DNA from: Rhipicephalus microplus | Taxonomy: Eukaryota > Arthropoda > Arachnida > Ixodida > Ixodidae | Reading direction: 5' to 3' | Length of the DNA stretch: 64,000 nt | Assembly (NCBI RefSeq): GCF_043290135.1 | Contig: NC_134707.1 | Coordinates: forward strand, 70,857,906 to 70,921,905 | Shown here: one piece after another, positions 1 through 10,652 of the stretch | Position numbering within the stretch: the first letter of the stretch is position 1 | Layout of the letters: every line of letters begins with the position of its first letter | Made by a program: the position numbers and the translations under genes | The notes under the pieces: model-generated | The model's input: only the letters and a program-made list of their open reading frames with translations | Databases searched by the model: none | What the model was told of the DNA's origin: nothing

Positions 1-700
1 TGCTTTGGCTCACCTTCTTTCAAGTGAGCCATCACATCGTGATCTTTCTCTATATAATATGTCACCAACAGATGTCGCCTATGGAAGTCGTGATGGCGTT
101 GTGACACCTTATCTGCGTAGCAGGAACTCTAAAGGCAAAAAAAGGAAAGGGCGATGTAGAGCAGTGCTGAACTCATTAAAATATTTACTCTGTTAATATT
201 TTCTTCTTCGTACGAATGTATTATAAAGCAAGCGGATGTACGGCAAATGATCTTTCCTTGAAACCTCAAATATTAGATATGGGTGTAACTTGTTTTTGCT
301 TAGCATGTCTGAAACGTAGGAAGCAACAAGAAAATAAAATGATTTGGTTTCTTTATAAACATTGGGTTCGAACTTCCAGCCATTCGCAAATAAAAAAATT
401 GTTTTTCCACCACAGCGTGCGACAGTACGCAGTACGCCAGAGTACGTATCCAGCGGCCGCGAGTGAGGAAAGATGAAAGTTCCCCTTTTCTCCATGCGTT
501 AGCAAGAATTCTGTGCTGTCTTCAGGTATTTTTAGGGACGAAGCTTCTTAGGGTGTCTGTCGTTTCTTTCTCCGTTTGTATTGGTGTATATGTAGCCACC
601 TATAGTTTGGGAATTGCTCACTAGATGTCATTGTGTGTATTTGTACTTGACATTTATATATATAGAATAAATAGGATAGATGACACTGTTATAATAAGAA
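1..700. other. No recognisable gene
   Basis: Only short open frames (up to 100 codons) are present and none resembles a family I know. An AATAAA-like motif lies near 665 in AT-rich DNA. Probably non-coding. Confidence 0.4.
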
Positions 701-704
701 ATTC

Positions 705-895
705 CCAGCATAAGCACGCAGTGAATGATGATGACTGGGGTGCAGCGCCTGTACGTGTGATGCGTGCTCTAGTGTATTAGGAGCGCACGGACGTAAAGAT
801 AGACAGAGTGAAGGACGGATGGACCGATGGAGGTATAGAGTGATAGACAGGCAGATGCTTGTCCCCACCGATCATCATTCACTCCACGGTTATTC
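705..895. mobile_element. Small foldback element related to the GTCC-rich family
   Basis: The left end contains GTGAATGATGATGACTGGGG and the right end carries the inverse (CCCCACCGATCATCATTCAC). The same end sequence opens the much larger elements at 29779, 35684 and 41348. The interior holds a few degenerate GGAC/GGAT units. It looks like a roughly 190-bp derivative keeping the same end in both orientations, the shape of a foldback MITE. No target duplication could be made out, so the boundaries are approximate. Confidence 0.55.
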
Positions 896-1290
896 AATGA
901 GCATCCACTGTGAACATTCGACGCGGTATTTCAGTATGAGGTTTAAATTTTAGCGTATTTTTGCAATGTGTGGTTACGTTTTGGAAAGGTACACATACAG
1001 GAAAAGATGGGCTGTAGGACTGGCCGACGTCTCGTATAAGCAGTGGGTCTTCGTACTAACTTCAGAAAAAGAGAGGTGCTTGAACTTGATGTTAAGCTCA
1101 GACGCACCTTCATCATTCATCAATTTCATACAAAAGTTTATCCGCAGTGCAATAAGATAAGCCGAGTAGCACGAGCATAGGCAATGTACAGTGAAAGCTG
1201 TTATGACATCTAAACTTGGGTCACGTGCGGTGTCATGGTTGTCTGCCGTCACCGTTGTCCGTAATCATTATCGCGAAACGCGAAAAAATC
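896..1290. other. No recognisable gene
   Basis: Unremarkable non-coding DNA. The overlapping 64- and 92-codon frames on opposite strands have no recognisable motif. Confidence 0.4.
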
Positions 1291-1297
1291 CTTGTAC

Positions 1298-1375
1298 CAA
1301 GGACTCAGTGGGACTCGAACCCGAGTCCACTGCATGCCAGCCCAGTACCACTTAGCCACGCAAGTGTTTGTGACT
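1298..1375 (-). repeat. tRNA-like Pol III promoter fragment (SINE head or tRNA pseudogene)
   Basis: Read on the minus strand, an A-box-like TGGCTAAGTGG is followed about 40 bases later by a good B box, GGTTCGAGTCC, in a palindromic T-arm-like context. The 5' side of a matching acceptor stem is missing and no full cloverleaf folds by eye, so this is not a credible functional tRNA. A decayed tRNA-derived SINE head or a tRNA pseudogene are the two options; the former fits the repeat-rich setting better. Confidence 0.5.
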
Positions 1376-1848
1376 TGTTCCAAAACTTGGCTTAGGCAGG
1401 CTTCAGGCAGGAAAGACTTGCATTAGGCAGGAAAGTTATCGCGTTCATATGAGTAACAAAGCGTTTTAGAACAGCAAAAGAAAAATGAGGCGTCAATACA
1501 AATAGCGTAACCAGTGGGTCGTCTAATGACCCAACCCATTACAAAAGCTTGCTCTTGATCACCCATTAACTGTTGCGCATAAATACTTCAGGCAATTTGC
1601 TCATCGTCGTCAGCCACTGCACGAACAATTGGCACTAATTCCTTGCAAGTGTTCAGTGGATACAACGCTTCTCAGAAGAATGACGAAAAATAACACAGCG
1701 GAAGCTTGTCTACTACCCAGACATGGTTATTAATAATGCGGTAGTGGGTACCCAGCAAGTGCGCTTGTAGTATATACCCGATGAGCCAGACTGAAGAAGG
1801 CTCTGAAAGGCCGCTCTTCTCTGCTGCGCTTTCCGCGCAGGCCTGCTG
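1376..1848. other. No recognisable gene
   Basis: Non-coding DNA with short degenerate direct repeats (TTAGGCAGG-like near 1390-1430). Its end probably merges into the upstream part of the LINE remnant that becomes readable near 1850. Confidence 0.35.
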
Positions 1849-2578
1849 TTTTTAAAGATGTTATGAATGTACATAATTTTTGTGGACGATGCCGAGTATG
1901 TATGCACGGGTGAATTTGCAGTCTCTGCAGTTAACGACAAGGGTGAACTTCTTTTTGCACCTTCGGTAAGAAATTTCATGGTCGATGCTGCTCTGCAGGC
2001 TGCCGTCATAATAGCGATGTTAGATCCACAACGAAAGGCTACCTACGAACTCCCGCGTGGTGGTCGAAGCATTCACCTCATGCCTCGTGGCTACAGAAGT
2101 AGAAGTGAAGTTAAAAAGAGAACTGTGTTCCTGAAACTGCCTATCACATCATTTCATTCCGAGTCAGCATGACAGATGACATGCTACTATGTCACCTAAA
2201 CCATAATGAAATTGCCTACCACCGTGGGCGAGAACTCACGCACTTCAATGGAGGTGCGACGTGTACAAGTTCATAGACTATTGGGCACGGTGACCCCCTC
2301 CTTGCGTTTCATTGAATTACAGATCAATGCAGAGGATGTTTCCCTCGATGTGTTTCCTTAAGAGGCTACACATTGGAATAGATGCTCATTGCCCAGATAG
2401 CGGGGTAGACTTCTTTACTTTAGCCCAGATGCTGTTGCAGTACCCGTGTTAAAGGATTTCAACAGCCGCGAGGACTGAGAGAAGGCCATCACGAGTTCCA
2501 GACTGGAAGAGCAATCCAAGACCGTCCAGAGGGCTCATGAAAGAGCAGAGAGGCAAGGCATCCCGGCTTTAACATAGC
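1849..2578 (+). pseudogene. LINE remnant: RNase H and C-terminal tail
   Basis: The frame from 1867 reads as a LINE-type RNase H start: an acidic strand in VDDAEY, then AVSAVNDKGELLFAPSVR, then a helix with AALQAAVIIAMLDP. Further on, in other frames, NEIAYHRGRELT matches the region around the last RNase H aspartate. FNSRED followed by EKAITSSRLEEQSK and RAHERAERQGIP is the amphipathic C-terminus typical of tick RNase H LINEs, with one TGA where Trp is expected. Several frame changes separate the blocks, so it is a dead, 5'-truncated copy. The minus-strand copy at 20036-20870 ends in the same kind of tail. Family assignment rests on motif recall. Confidence 0.6.
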
Positions 2579-2693
2579 ATTAGCCGACAGCAAGCCCGGA
2601 GTTCTTTGTAGAACTGCACTGGCTCGCTCCTCAAGACTTCATATATGTATTTGCCTGTGTGTCTGTCGGTCGGACAATGTTTTCCGTAATGGC

Positions 2694-2694
<1 letters not shown>

Positions 2695-2758
<64 letters not shown>

Positions 2759-2790
2759 GCACACGCACGCACACGCACGCACACACGCAC
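2695..2790. repeat. (CA)n / (CACG)n microsatellite
   Basis: Pure CA repeats grade into CACG-rich units and end exactly where the TGTTATGCC end of a gypsy LTR begins at 2791. Long reading frames over it (His-Thr or Val-Cys repeats) are artefacts of the repeat. Confidence 0.95.
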
Positions 2791-2880
2791 TGTTATGCCT
2801 GCGAGTCCACAGCGAAGGTCCATGCCTCTGAAAAAGGCAATATGTTTCAAGGCCAGCACGCGAGCCCGCCTGACGCGAAC
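2791..2880 (+). repeat. 5' LTR of the gypsy element, left part
   Basis: Aligns base for base, with few differences, to the first 90 bases of the 3' LTR at 16826-16915, sharing blocks such as CCATGCCTCTGAAAAAGGCA and AGCACGCGAGCCCGCCTGAC. It breaks off at 2880 where the P-like transposon begins, and the LTR resumes at 12628. Confidence 0.9.
2872..2880. repeat. Left target-site duplication GACGCGAAC
   Basis: GACGCGAAC here and at 12619-12627 flank the P-like element; the unfilled 3' LTR has it once. The duplication may be counted as 8 or 9 bp because of an ambiguous end base. P-superfamily elements make 8-bp duplications. Confidence 0.88.
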
Positions 2881-3094
2881 GTCACCCCCGGAAAGTCTTT
2901 TCAGGCTTGCGCCCAGCATTCTGACGTCAGTTCCGCCCGGCCAACTCTCGGGGAAGCCGCAGCGGCAGCGAGCGCAGCGCGGGTGGCGCGGGTCAGTTCG
3001 GCGGCGTGGTGTTGACGGTGTTTCACGTTTGTTGCTTTCCGTTGTTGTTTTGCGGCAATTTCTTCTCCGTGCGTGATGCTGGAGTGATGCGACA
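2881..3094 (+). promoter_or_regulatory. GC-rich leader of the THAP transposase
   Basis: GC- and CpG-rich sequence between the left inverted end and the ATG at 3095, with a palindromic TGACGTCA-like site near 2921. No TATA box is evident. P-type transposases usually also bind just inside the element ends, so this stretch may hold both promoter and transposase-binding sites. That role is inference. Confidence 0.4.
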
Positions 3095-6000
3095 ATGCCG
3101 AATAAGTGTTGTGTACCCGGATGCACCGGCAACTACAAAACAGGAAAGAAGATACAAGTGTTTTCCTTCCCTAAAGACGCCGACGCTCTCAAACAATGGC
3201 TACACGCCATTCCTAAGAAGGAATTCGTGCAGACTTCGTGCACTAAGGTAAGAATTTGAGATGCTTCTGTTCTTAGCTTGTCGTTGCTTGTTCGGGTAGA
3301 AATCACCTATGATGGGAAGTACTTGAGCGTGTGGCCGCCGGGCCTCGCGAAGCGCTGACGCCAGCAGTTGATGAGAATCGCCCAGAAAAGCACGTTCGCA
3401 GCAAAGATGTTCAGCTGCGCTTTGTTCACTAACAGTGCCGTGGTGTGGTCCATTCTTGCAAGCTCTCGGTGGAAGCACTTTGTGGAGTGCGGTGACATCA
3501 CGCTCCCGTGTTTTCTTTCATGTTGCTTGTACCGCTTAGCGCAGCGCTTTTATTTAGATGCTTGCGAAACGTAGGTAGACTTTTTTAGCTACACGGACTG
3601 TAAACACGGTCATACAAACGGGAGCGCATTTTTTTTCTTTTGAGAGGTGGCGTCTCAGACGTTGTTGAAACGTTTGTGCAGGTGTGCGCAGATCATTTCG
3701 ACGCTTCATGCATCGAGAAGACGACATCCTACACGGATCCAAGGACAGGAAGAGTTATTGAAGTTGCACACCCCGTACCACGGTTGCGTCCTGGATCTGT
3801 TCCAACGGTATTTCCCGGCTGTCCGTCCTACCTATCAGTACGAGACGAGAGCACGAGAGAAAGCCCTGACGCCAAGAGGAGCCGACAAGAAGCCTGCCAA
3901 CTCGCCCGTGCTGTAGAAGAGTCGCTGGCGTCATATGAAGCGGAGCAAGAACGAGACCGGTTTTCGTCCCTCGAAGAACAAAGGGCTCGCCTGCAAGGGG
4001 TGTCAATGTCTCCGAAGTGGACTGTGATTCATAAAGAAGAGTGCTCCATGTTTTTGAACATTATCGACTATCGTGAACCTTGTTTGAATGCGTCATTGAC
4101 CGTGTTTGCAAACCTTGAAGTTTTTGCCTGCAATCAAGGTTCACCAATCAAGAACCTTGGTAGCGCTGTTGTACCAGACTCAGTTCAAAAAGTAAGTTCC
4201 TTGTTGGAAATTTTGAACAACCTGTCGATGCTGTCTGAGGAGCGCTGCACTTATCGCCACCTGGCTCAAGCAATACGTTCCCTTCTGGACAAATTGGAAG
4301 CCAGCATTGATGAAGGCAAGAAAGAGACGGTGAACTTTATGAAGGAGCAGCTACTACTCCTTTCTGCAGAGCGCATTCAGTATAGCGCACAGGTGATGGT
4401 CTTTGCATGCATCTTGCGTATAATATCACCACATGCCTACAAGTTCCTGAGAAGCACGGGTACACTAACTTTGCCCCACCCAAGCACTATTAGAAATGTG
4501 TGCTCGTCTATTCAAATGTGCCCACAAGTTGATTCTTCTGACGACACTTTTCTTCAGTATGTGTCTCAGAGATTGAAACATCTGCAGCCACATGAACACA
4601 CTGTGACGCTGATGTTTGACGAGATTCATATCAAACCTTGTTTAGATTACAAAGGTGAGAACATATGTGGTGCAGCAGTTAACACCAACGAAGCGGCCAC
4701 ATCGGTGCACGTGTTTATGATACAAAGTTTGCTGAGCGCATTCAAGGAGGTGGCGCACATTCTTCCGGTAAAAACCTTACAGGGTGAAGTTCTTCATTGC
4801 ATGCTGAAAAAGGTGATCTTGGGCTTAGAAAAAATTGGATACAGGGTCATAGCCGTTGTCTGTGACAATAACTCGCTGAACAGGAAGGCAATTAAGATGT
4901 TTCTGCCAGAACCAAAGCTAAGCCCTGTTTACCCGCATCCGGCAGACCCAGATCGGCCGTTATTTTACGTGGTGGTTGCTGTACATCTATTTAAATGCAT
5001 AAGAAATAACTGGCTCAACCAGAAAAATGCTGAAACCTGCTTTTTCTAACCACGCTTTGAGCGTTCGAACAATGAAGTTCATCCCGAATGCAAGATGACT
5101 GCTTCATTAAGGCATTTGAGAGATTTGCATAAAGAGGAGTCACCCCTGCTTCTGAAGTCTGGGTATGGCTTGACGTCAAAAGCTCTAAATCCAAGCAGCT
5201 TTGAACGACAGGACGTCAAACTCGTACTGCAGGTTTTTAATCTGCACGTAGCCGAAGCCCTGGCCGCTCGCAAGGGTCATACTGATTTTCAACATGCTAC
5301 AGCAACCACCGAGTTCATCAAAATAATTCTTCGTTGGTGGAGCATTGTCAATGTAAAGACACCTAGTAAGGGCTTCCATCACCGTAATGTTTACGAAGAG
5401 CCCGTGTCAAACCACACAGATGACCCAAATGCAAGCTTTCTAAGCGCTTTTATCACATGGCTCGATGTGTGGCACGACATCGGAGTATTTACCCAGGAGA
5501 CATTGAGTGCCTTGAGGCTCTCTGCTCAATCCCTTTTGGCATCGGTGAAGTACTGCGTTAGTGAGCTTCACTTTAAGTACGTTCTGCTAGGGAAAGTCCA
5601 GACGGATCCCCTCGAGAGTCGCTTTGGACAGTACAGGCAGATGGCTGGTGGGCAGTATCACATATGTGTTCGCCAGCTTTGCGAAACCGAGGGAAGGATT
5701 CGCCTTTAAAATGCCCTTCCAAGGATGAGCAACGATGATCTCAGAGGCATCGAAGAGACGGACAGTGTCAGGGATGCGGGCACTTCTTTTAGTGTTCATG
5801 TTAGCGATGGTGACCTTGATGAGCTCAGAGCACAAATGCCGGTGATTGGTTATGTTGGTTGGTATTGTGCACACGCTGCAATGAAAGTTCTCAAGTGTGA
5901 AAGCTGCCAGAGGCAGTTGGTCGTTACCGGAAATACGGCCGAAACAGGAGAGGACACCCATTCTTTAGCCACACAACTGGATCGGGGTGGCATCAAATTT

Positions 6001-6324
6001 CCTTCTCCTCTTGTAATCGCAGTAGTTATGTACACGGAGGTTGTAGTTAGAAAGCTCATGACGGAAAGTACTTCTACCCAGTTTTTACATGGGCCGAACC
6101 AAAAGAAGGTCGTTCGGCAACTTACACTGGACTCTTTGCCAAGGCTTGAGGACATAAATACGTGTGAAAACGGGCACACTTACGAGCTCCTCACCACATT
6201 GGTTGCAAACTGTGCAGCAAATATAATGCTCAACAACTTGTGCAAACAAAGGAACGATCTTTTACGCATTGAAAAAGATCAGAAGGCGAAAAATAGAAAG
6301 GCCCAAATTTTTCTTGGAAAGTAA
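3095..6324 (+). pseudogene. THAP-domain P-element-like transposase (THAP9-like), two in-frame stops
   Basis: Exon 1 (3095-3247) starts MPNKCCVPGC and ends at a GTAAGA donor. Exon 2 opens at 3682 after TTTGTGCAG, in the same phase. Together they form a C2CH THAP zinc finger: Cys5 and Cys10, Trp35, then CADHF supplying Cys53 and His56, closed by the SVPTVF box. Exon 2 runs in one frame to TAA at 6322-6324, giving about 931 codons, close to vertebrate THAP9 (about 900). The RNase H-like catalytic fold shows LMFDEIHIKP (Asp364), VVCDNNSLNRK (Asp446), HLFKCIRNNW, and DPLESRFGQYR (Glu696), the expected D-D-E set. TAA stops at 5047-5049 and 5707-5709 break it without any frameshift, so this copy should not make full-length protein unless read through. 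THAP9 and P transposase cut and paste DNA in the nucleus using GTP in the Drosophila case. Domestication is not supported here. Confidence 0.85.
3248..3681 (+). other. Intron of the THAP transposase
   Basis: GTAAGA donor at 3248 and TTTGTGCAG acceptor ending at 3681. Splicing joins Cys-Thr-Lys to Val-Cys-Ala-Asp-His-Phe and completes the zinc-binding signature, which is strong internal support for the boundaries. The 434-bp intron splits the THAP domain just before its last ligand pair. Confidence 0.8.
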
Positions 6325-6730
6325 TTTTCCAAGCGTTGCGTCTTTCTCTTCACATTTATTCTTGTGAAACTGCACTGACTGTATTTGATTGCATACTCAT
6401 GACTCGATTTCCTTGGTATACTTCTGCCTTATGTAAAATGAGCCTTGTTTCCAGTTTTGTATCTCTTTACAAGTTGTTAGCTTTTAAAATTGCTGTACTC
6501 TTTTTTCTTTTTTTTTTAACTTGAACAGCCTCGGTGATCACTGTAGCAGTTGTACAGTCCAATTTGGTACCATAGCTGTGTACACTTTCCTTGTGCACTC
6601 TGTGTACAGACATGTTGTGCACTGTGATTTGTTTTTTCTTAGATTTTTGTTTGATTTTTTTCTCTAGGACATGCACCTACCTGTGGCAGTACAATTACTT
6701 TTCTTTGTCATTTATCATGCTGTGGACCAC
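6325..6730 (+). other. 3' untranslated region of the P-like element, first part
   Basis: AT-rich sequence after the transposase stop, with no open frame of interest. It continues, across the inserted LTR element, at 11814. Confidence 0.6.
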
Positions 6731-7869
6731 TGTCACACACAGGTCCCGTTAATTAGGGAGGCGATCGCGGGGCTAATTCCAAAGGCCGAAATATCGGCCC
6801 CCCGAACCGCACCACGAAAGCGTGGACAATTTAGAAGTGGTCCTTTTTGGCGCGCCAGCGGACGCCGGCTGTGGTCCAAAGAACAAGTTAGAGCCGAGAG
6901 TTGATAAACAAACAAAATTATATTCTCAATAATAGCAGATCAAAAACAATACACAAGTATGCACACTCCACAATAGTTGCATACAATATGTCACCAATCA
7001 GACAACGTACTACACAGTACAATCAGCCACACTCGAAACAACGGACACAGACAACAATACGCACTACAATGCAGTCTCATGCATCGGGCAGCCAAGACAC
7101 TTGAAGACTAAAGAGATAGAAAACCTTTTCAGTCCAAAGATCTTGGAACAAAAGTCTGGATGATATTCTTCCGATAATCACTCACTCAAAGTCAGCGTTG
7201 TTGTCGTTCCATCGCCCTCGAAGTTTCTCTTCCAGGAAACCTTGCATCTTCAATTGGCCACTCTCCAAGCTTCAAACTTCTCGGCTTCACACACGCAGCT
7301 TCACACGTCGGCTTCACACACGCAGCTGTTGCCACGCGTCTTCGCTCCATAGCGGTAAACACACACTCTTGCCTTTAGCTCGAGTCGTCACCCCTCAGGT
7401 GGAAATCATCTTCTTCTCCCGCTTTGTCTCTACGGACAAAACCTTCGCCGACTACACGGCGGTATACCCTACGCGCTCTTGCGCTAACTTCCGTCTTCTC
7501 CTGATCTCTCACCTCGGCTGCTAGATTAAATACCCTCCGCGCGAGATTCCAGAAAGTTCTCGTCATTTGGTCGGCGCGATACGCAGTGAAGGCTGGGGAA
7601 AGGTCGAGACGATACGAGGGCCGTCCCCGACGGGTGACTCAACCCGGCACCACCACGCCTCTTTCCTTCTAGAAATTTCGAGTGCTTGCTCGGCCGCCCA
7701 TGTGGGTTGAGGAGGTTCGTCGGCGAAGCCACGCTTCCGAGAGGAGAGGGAGCGTGCCCGGGGAGCTTGTTTTCTTTTTTCTCTTTTTCTTTTGACCTCG
7801 CGGCGTCACTCCGGCGTTTCGTCGCGGGAATTTGGCGGCGCGCCCTTTTTGAGCGCTCGTTCTGTGACA
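6731..7869 (-). repeat. 3' LTR of the gag-only element
   Basis: Starts TGTCACACAC and ends TTCTGTGACA on the plus strand, so TGTCACA and TGTGACA form the inverted ends. It is highly similar to 10653-11808; the longer copy has an extra repeat of a segment containing TCTCTTCCAGGAAACC near 11150-11190. The short open frames inside recur in both LTRs and are not genes. Confidence 0.92.
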
Positions 7870-7884
7870 CTGCCCCCCACTTTA
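7870..7884 (-). promoter_or_regulatory. Polypurine tract
   Basis: On the minus strand AAAGTGGGGGGCAG lies directly against the 3' LTR, where a plus-strand primer tract should be. Confidence 0.8.
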
Positions 7885-8475
7885 AGAATATTATCTCATA
7901 ATATTCAAAACCACACAAACGAACGCGAACAGACACCACACACTCTCACAGACTGTAACACAATCCGTCGCTCATGACACTTCACACTCGCAATAGATCG
8001 CTCAATACAATCGTACATTGTAGTTCAATTCCACAACACATGAAATATAGCCACAGGTACATGACTACAACACTTCATCACACATTCCAAACAATACAAA
8101 CGTACAAAGTTCTGTCTTTACAACAATTATACAACACTATACATCACAGCACAAACACTTCGACACTTGTGACACAGGATAACACAACATATGGCACTCA
8201 GCACTGCCAAACACATTCTGATTCGACTTCAGCACTTATCCTGTGCTTTGAGCGGCGCTTGCGCCCTTTCTTGCGGTGCTCGCTGAATCTCTTCTTGGGT
8301 TTCCACGTTCTTTTTCGGCGAGCCCTTAGCAACGACGATATCTGAGGCGGCGTCTCAGCCATTGTTGTCACTTCCGACACCGTTAACGGGTCATAACGTT
8401 CAACGGGTCCTATCTGTTTATTTACCAGCTCGTTCATGTCATGGCATTGGGCTTGGCTGGCCAACTCCGTCACCA
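7885..8475 (-). pseudogene. Degenerate region after the protease, probably a pol deletion scar
   Basis: A 109-codon frame (8198-8527) overlaps the end of the gag-protease frame and ends in a very basic tract. The rest, to the polypurine tract, is AC-rich with no coding motif. Full-length relatives would carry reverse transcriptase and integrase in this position, so an internal deletion is the simple reading. Confidence 0.45.
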
Positions 8476-10448
8476 TTACACTGTCGGTCGGTTGGGTCGT
8501 GCCGACGTACGTCCAGCTGCCCAGCACGTGAACTTATTTGACACGATCGTCTTCTCCTTCGCTGTCTCTTGCGCCGCAGCTTCACCTTGGGCTCTAGTGA
8601 GATCCGTCACGGGATGCTCCTCCACTGTATCTCGCGGTCGTTGGGTTGGCGAGGGCTCTATCTTAGGGTCTTCTCCCAAACATTCCGGATCATTCGGTCC
8701 TCGCGCCCCGTCGATGTTTCCGATGACAAGGTCGTAAAGGGGGATCGTCATACATACAGCGGTAACCTTCCCGCTGAAGTACGGGGTTTCCACCTCAATC
8801 TCTGCTTCGGGAAGCATCCGAACCGTACTTTCAATTAAGCAAACTGGTTTCGTTTTGCCGGTTAACTCACTTTCCCGTACCAAATTTCTCCGCACGATCA
8901 CAGTGGAGCTGCCGGTATCTCTTAACACCGTAATCTTTTTGTCCGCAACTTTTCCAGGCAGCGTTGGCATTCCCTTCGCAACACCGGTTGGCTGTTTTGA
9001 CATTACAGCGCCCACAATAGGAATTTTCTCCCCATTTTTCAACTCTACGAATCCATCGGTGACGGCATTATTATCAGAGTTCGGTGCCGCTTGAACACAG
9101 GATACCTGGTGAGTTTGACTCACTCCGTTCCGACAAGCGTCTACTTTGTGCCCAGTCTGTCCACACTTGAAACATTTTACAACCGTAGGGCTCCTAAAGA
9201 TCGTTCGACAGTTTTTCGCGCGATGACCCAGTCGGTTACACAGAAAACATCGCGGAATGCTCTCTGGTGCACGCTTCTTTTCTTCGGGAGCCAATTTCTT
9301 CGACTCCTCGGGACAATCCTTCTTGACCTTGGCCAAATTAGTGCCACCTTGCGCCTCCAAGAATTCATCAGCCAATTCAAGCATTCCTTCAAGTGAGTCA
9401 GCCTTCCTCTCTTTCAAGTACAGCGACCGGCTTGGGTGGCAACAAGTAAGAAATTGTTCTCTAATTAGGAGCTCTCTAAGTTCATCGTACTCCTGCGCTG
9501 TCCCTGAAAGTTCAATCCATCTGTCGAAATAATGGCAAAGTCGGGCGGCATACTGCGTAGCCGTCTCACCATCAGCTGGCTTTCCTGGCCGAAATCTGTC
9601 CCGGAACCCTTCTACAGTAAATCTAAATCGCTTCAGCAAAGCATCTTTCACCCTTGCGTAGTTGGCTGCATCGGTCGGCGTCAGCCTACCGTACACACTG
9701 AGCGCTTCACCACTCAAGCAAGTACTCAAAGCAGTTGCCCATTGATGTTCCGGCCAATTCTGGCTCCTCGCAATCGTCTCAAATCGGTGAAGGTACGCGT
9801 CAAGGTCCTCCTTCCTTTCATCAAACGCTGCGAGCAGCTTGCTTGGGTTCAAGCGGTTGCCATGGTCCTCCCGTTCGCTGCTTTCAACTCTAGCTTGGAG
9901 GGAGTTTCACTTCGCTGTTGCAAACGGAGCCGCTCGAGTTCCATCTCGTGCTGTCGCTGCCGTTCCCTTTCCTCTCTTTCTTTTTTCGCCCTCTCAGCTG
10001 CCAGTCTTTCTTTCTCCAGCTCAAACTGCAATTGCTGCTCTCTTCTTTTAGCTGTCGCTCCTTTGCCTCTCTTTCTTCTCTCGCCCTTTCAGCTGCCAAC
10101 TTTTCTCTCTCCAATTCCAACTTCAATTGTTGCTCTCTTTCTTCCTTCAGCTGTCGCTCCTTTGCCTCTCTTTCTTCCTTCTCTCTCGCAGCTGCCAACC
10201 CCTCTCTCTCCAACTCAGCTGCTTTTTCTTCCTTGGCCCTTTCAGCTGCCAACCTCTCTCTCTCCAACTCCGCTTCTTTTTTCCGCTTTAGCTCTTTCAA
10301 CCGCCAACCTTTCTTTTTCCAGCTCAGCTGCCTTTTCTTCTTTGGCCCTCTATTTTTCTTTTTTTTCCTTCTGGGTGACCCACTTCCGTAGTTCGACGCC
10401 AGAAAGACCCATCTTCGCACCAAGAGCAACTAACTTTTCGAGATCCAT
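8476..10448 (-). pseudogene. gag-pro: Gag with zinc knuckles plus retropepsin-like domain, frameshifted
   Basis: Translation would begin at 10448 with MDLEKLVALGAKMG. It is stopped within about 30 codons in a run of A residues. A long Glu/Arg/Lys-rich coiled coil then continues in shifted frames (10429-9849). From 9852 an open run of 458 codons holds the capsid-like core, with retrotransposon-gag motifs around RFETIARSQNWPEHQWA and RFRPGKP. Two CCHC knuckles follow: CFLCNRLGHRAKNC at residues 202-215 and CFKCGQTGHKVDAC at 227-240. An aspartic protease active site, LRDTGSS, lies at residues 310-316. Gag packages the RNA and the protease cleaves it. At least two frameshifts and one stop make this copy non-functional. 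The best match in memory is arthropod Ty3/gypsy-type Gag with a coiled-coil head. Confidence 0.82.
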
Positions 10449-10627
10449 TGTATCTAGCAAATAAGACCTTGCCGCGTGCAAAAAGTATCTGCCTAAATCA
10501 GTCTATCGGAACACTCCCCTGCACTCGTTAACGAGAACACTGAACAACACACAAAATCGTTCCGATAGCACTATCAACAACTCGAGGCTCTTTTTTACTA
10601 CTTTGGACACACTGTGCACCAAAAGGT

Positions 10628-10652
10628 CCTGTGTCGCGGACGCCAGATTAAT
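10628..10652 (-). promoter_or_regulatory. Primer-binding site next to the 5' LTR
   Basis: On the minus strand, seven bases past the LTR end, TGGCGTCCGCGACACAGGAC begins with the TGG that pairs with a tRNA CCA end. I cannot say which tRNA from the sequence alone. Confidence 0.65.

Noticed and set aside
1298..1375. Functional tRNA gene
   Set aside because: A and B boxes are present but no paired acceptor stem or full cloverleaf.
2569..3132. Long minus-strand frame of 187 codons
   Set aside because: It runs through the CA microsatellite (Val-Cys repeats), the LTR fragment and the transposon leader. No domain; an artefact.
3095..6324. Domesticated host THAP9-type gene
   Set aside because: The gene is still enclosed by inverted ends and a target duplication and has two stops; nothing indicates host retention.
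7198..7524. Open frames within the LTRs (also 11081-11575)
   Set aside because: They occur in both LTR copies of a retroelement, have no family resemblance and are in AT-biased regulatory sequence.
9532..10464. 310-codon plus-strand frame
   Set aside because: Antisense of the gag coiled coil on the minus strand; Ser/Leu/Phe-rich because the sense strand is Glu/Arg/Lys-rich.
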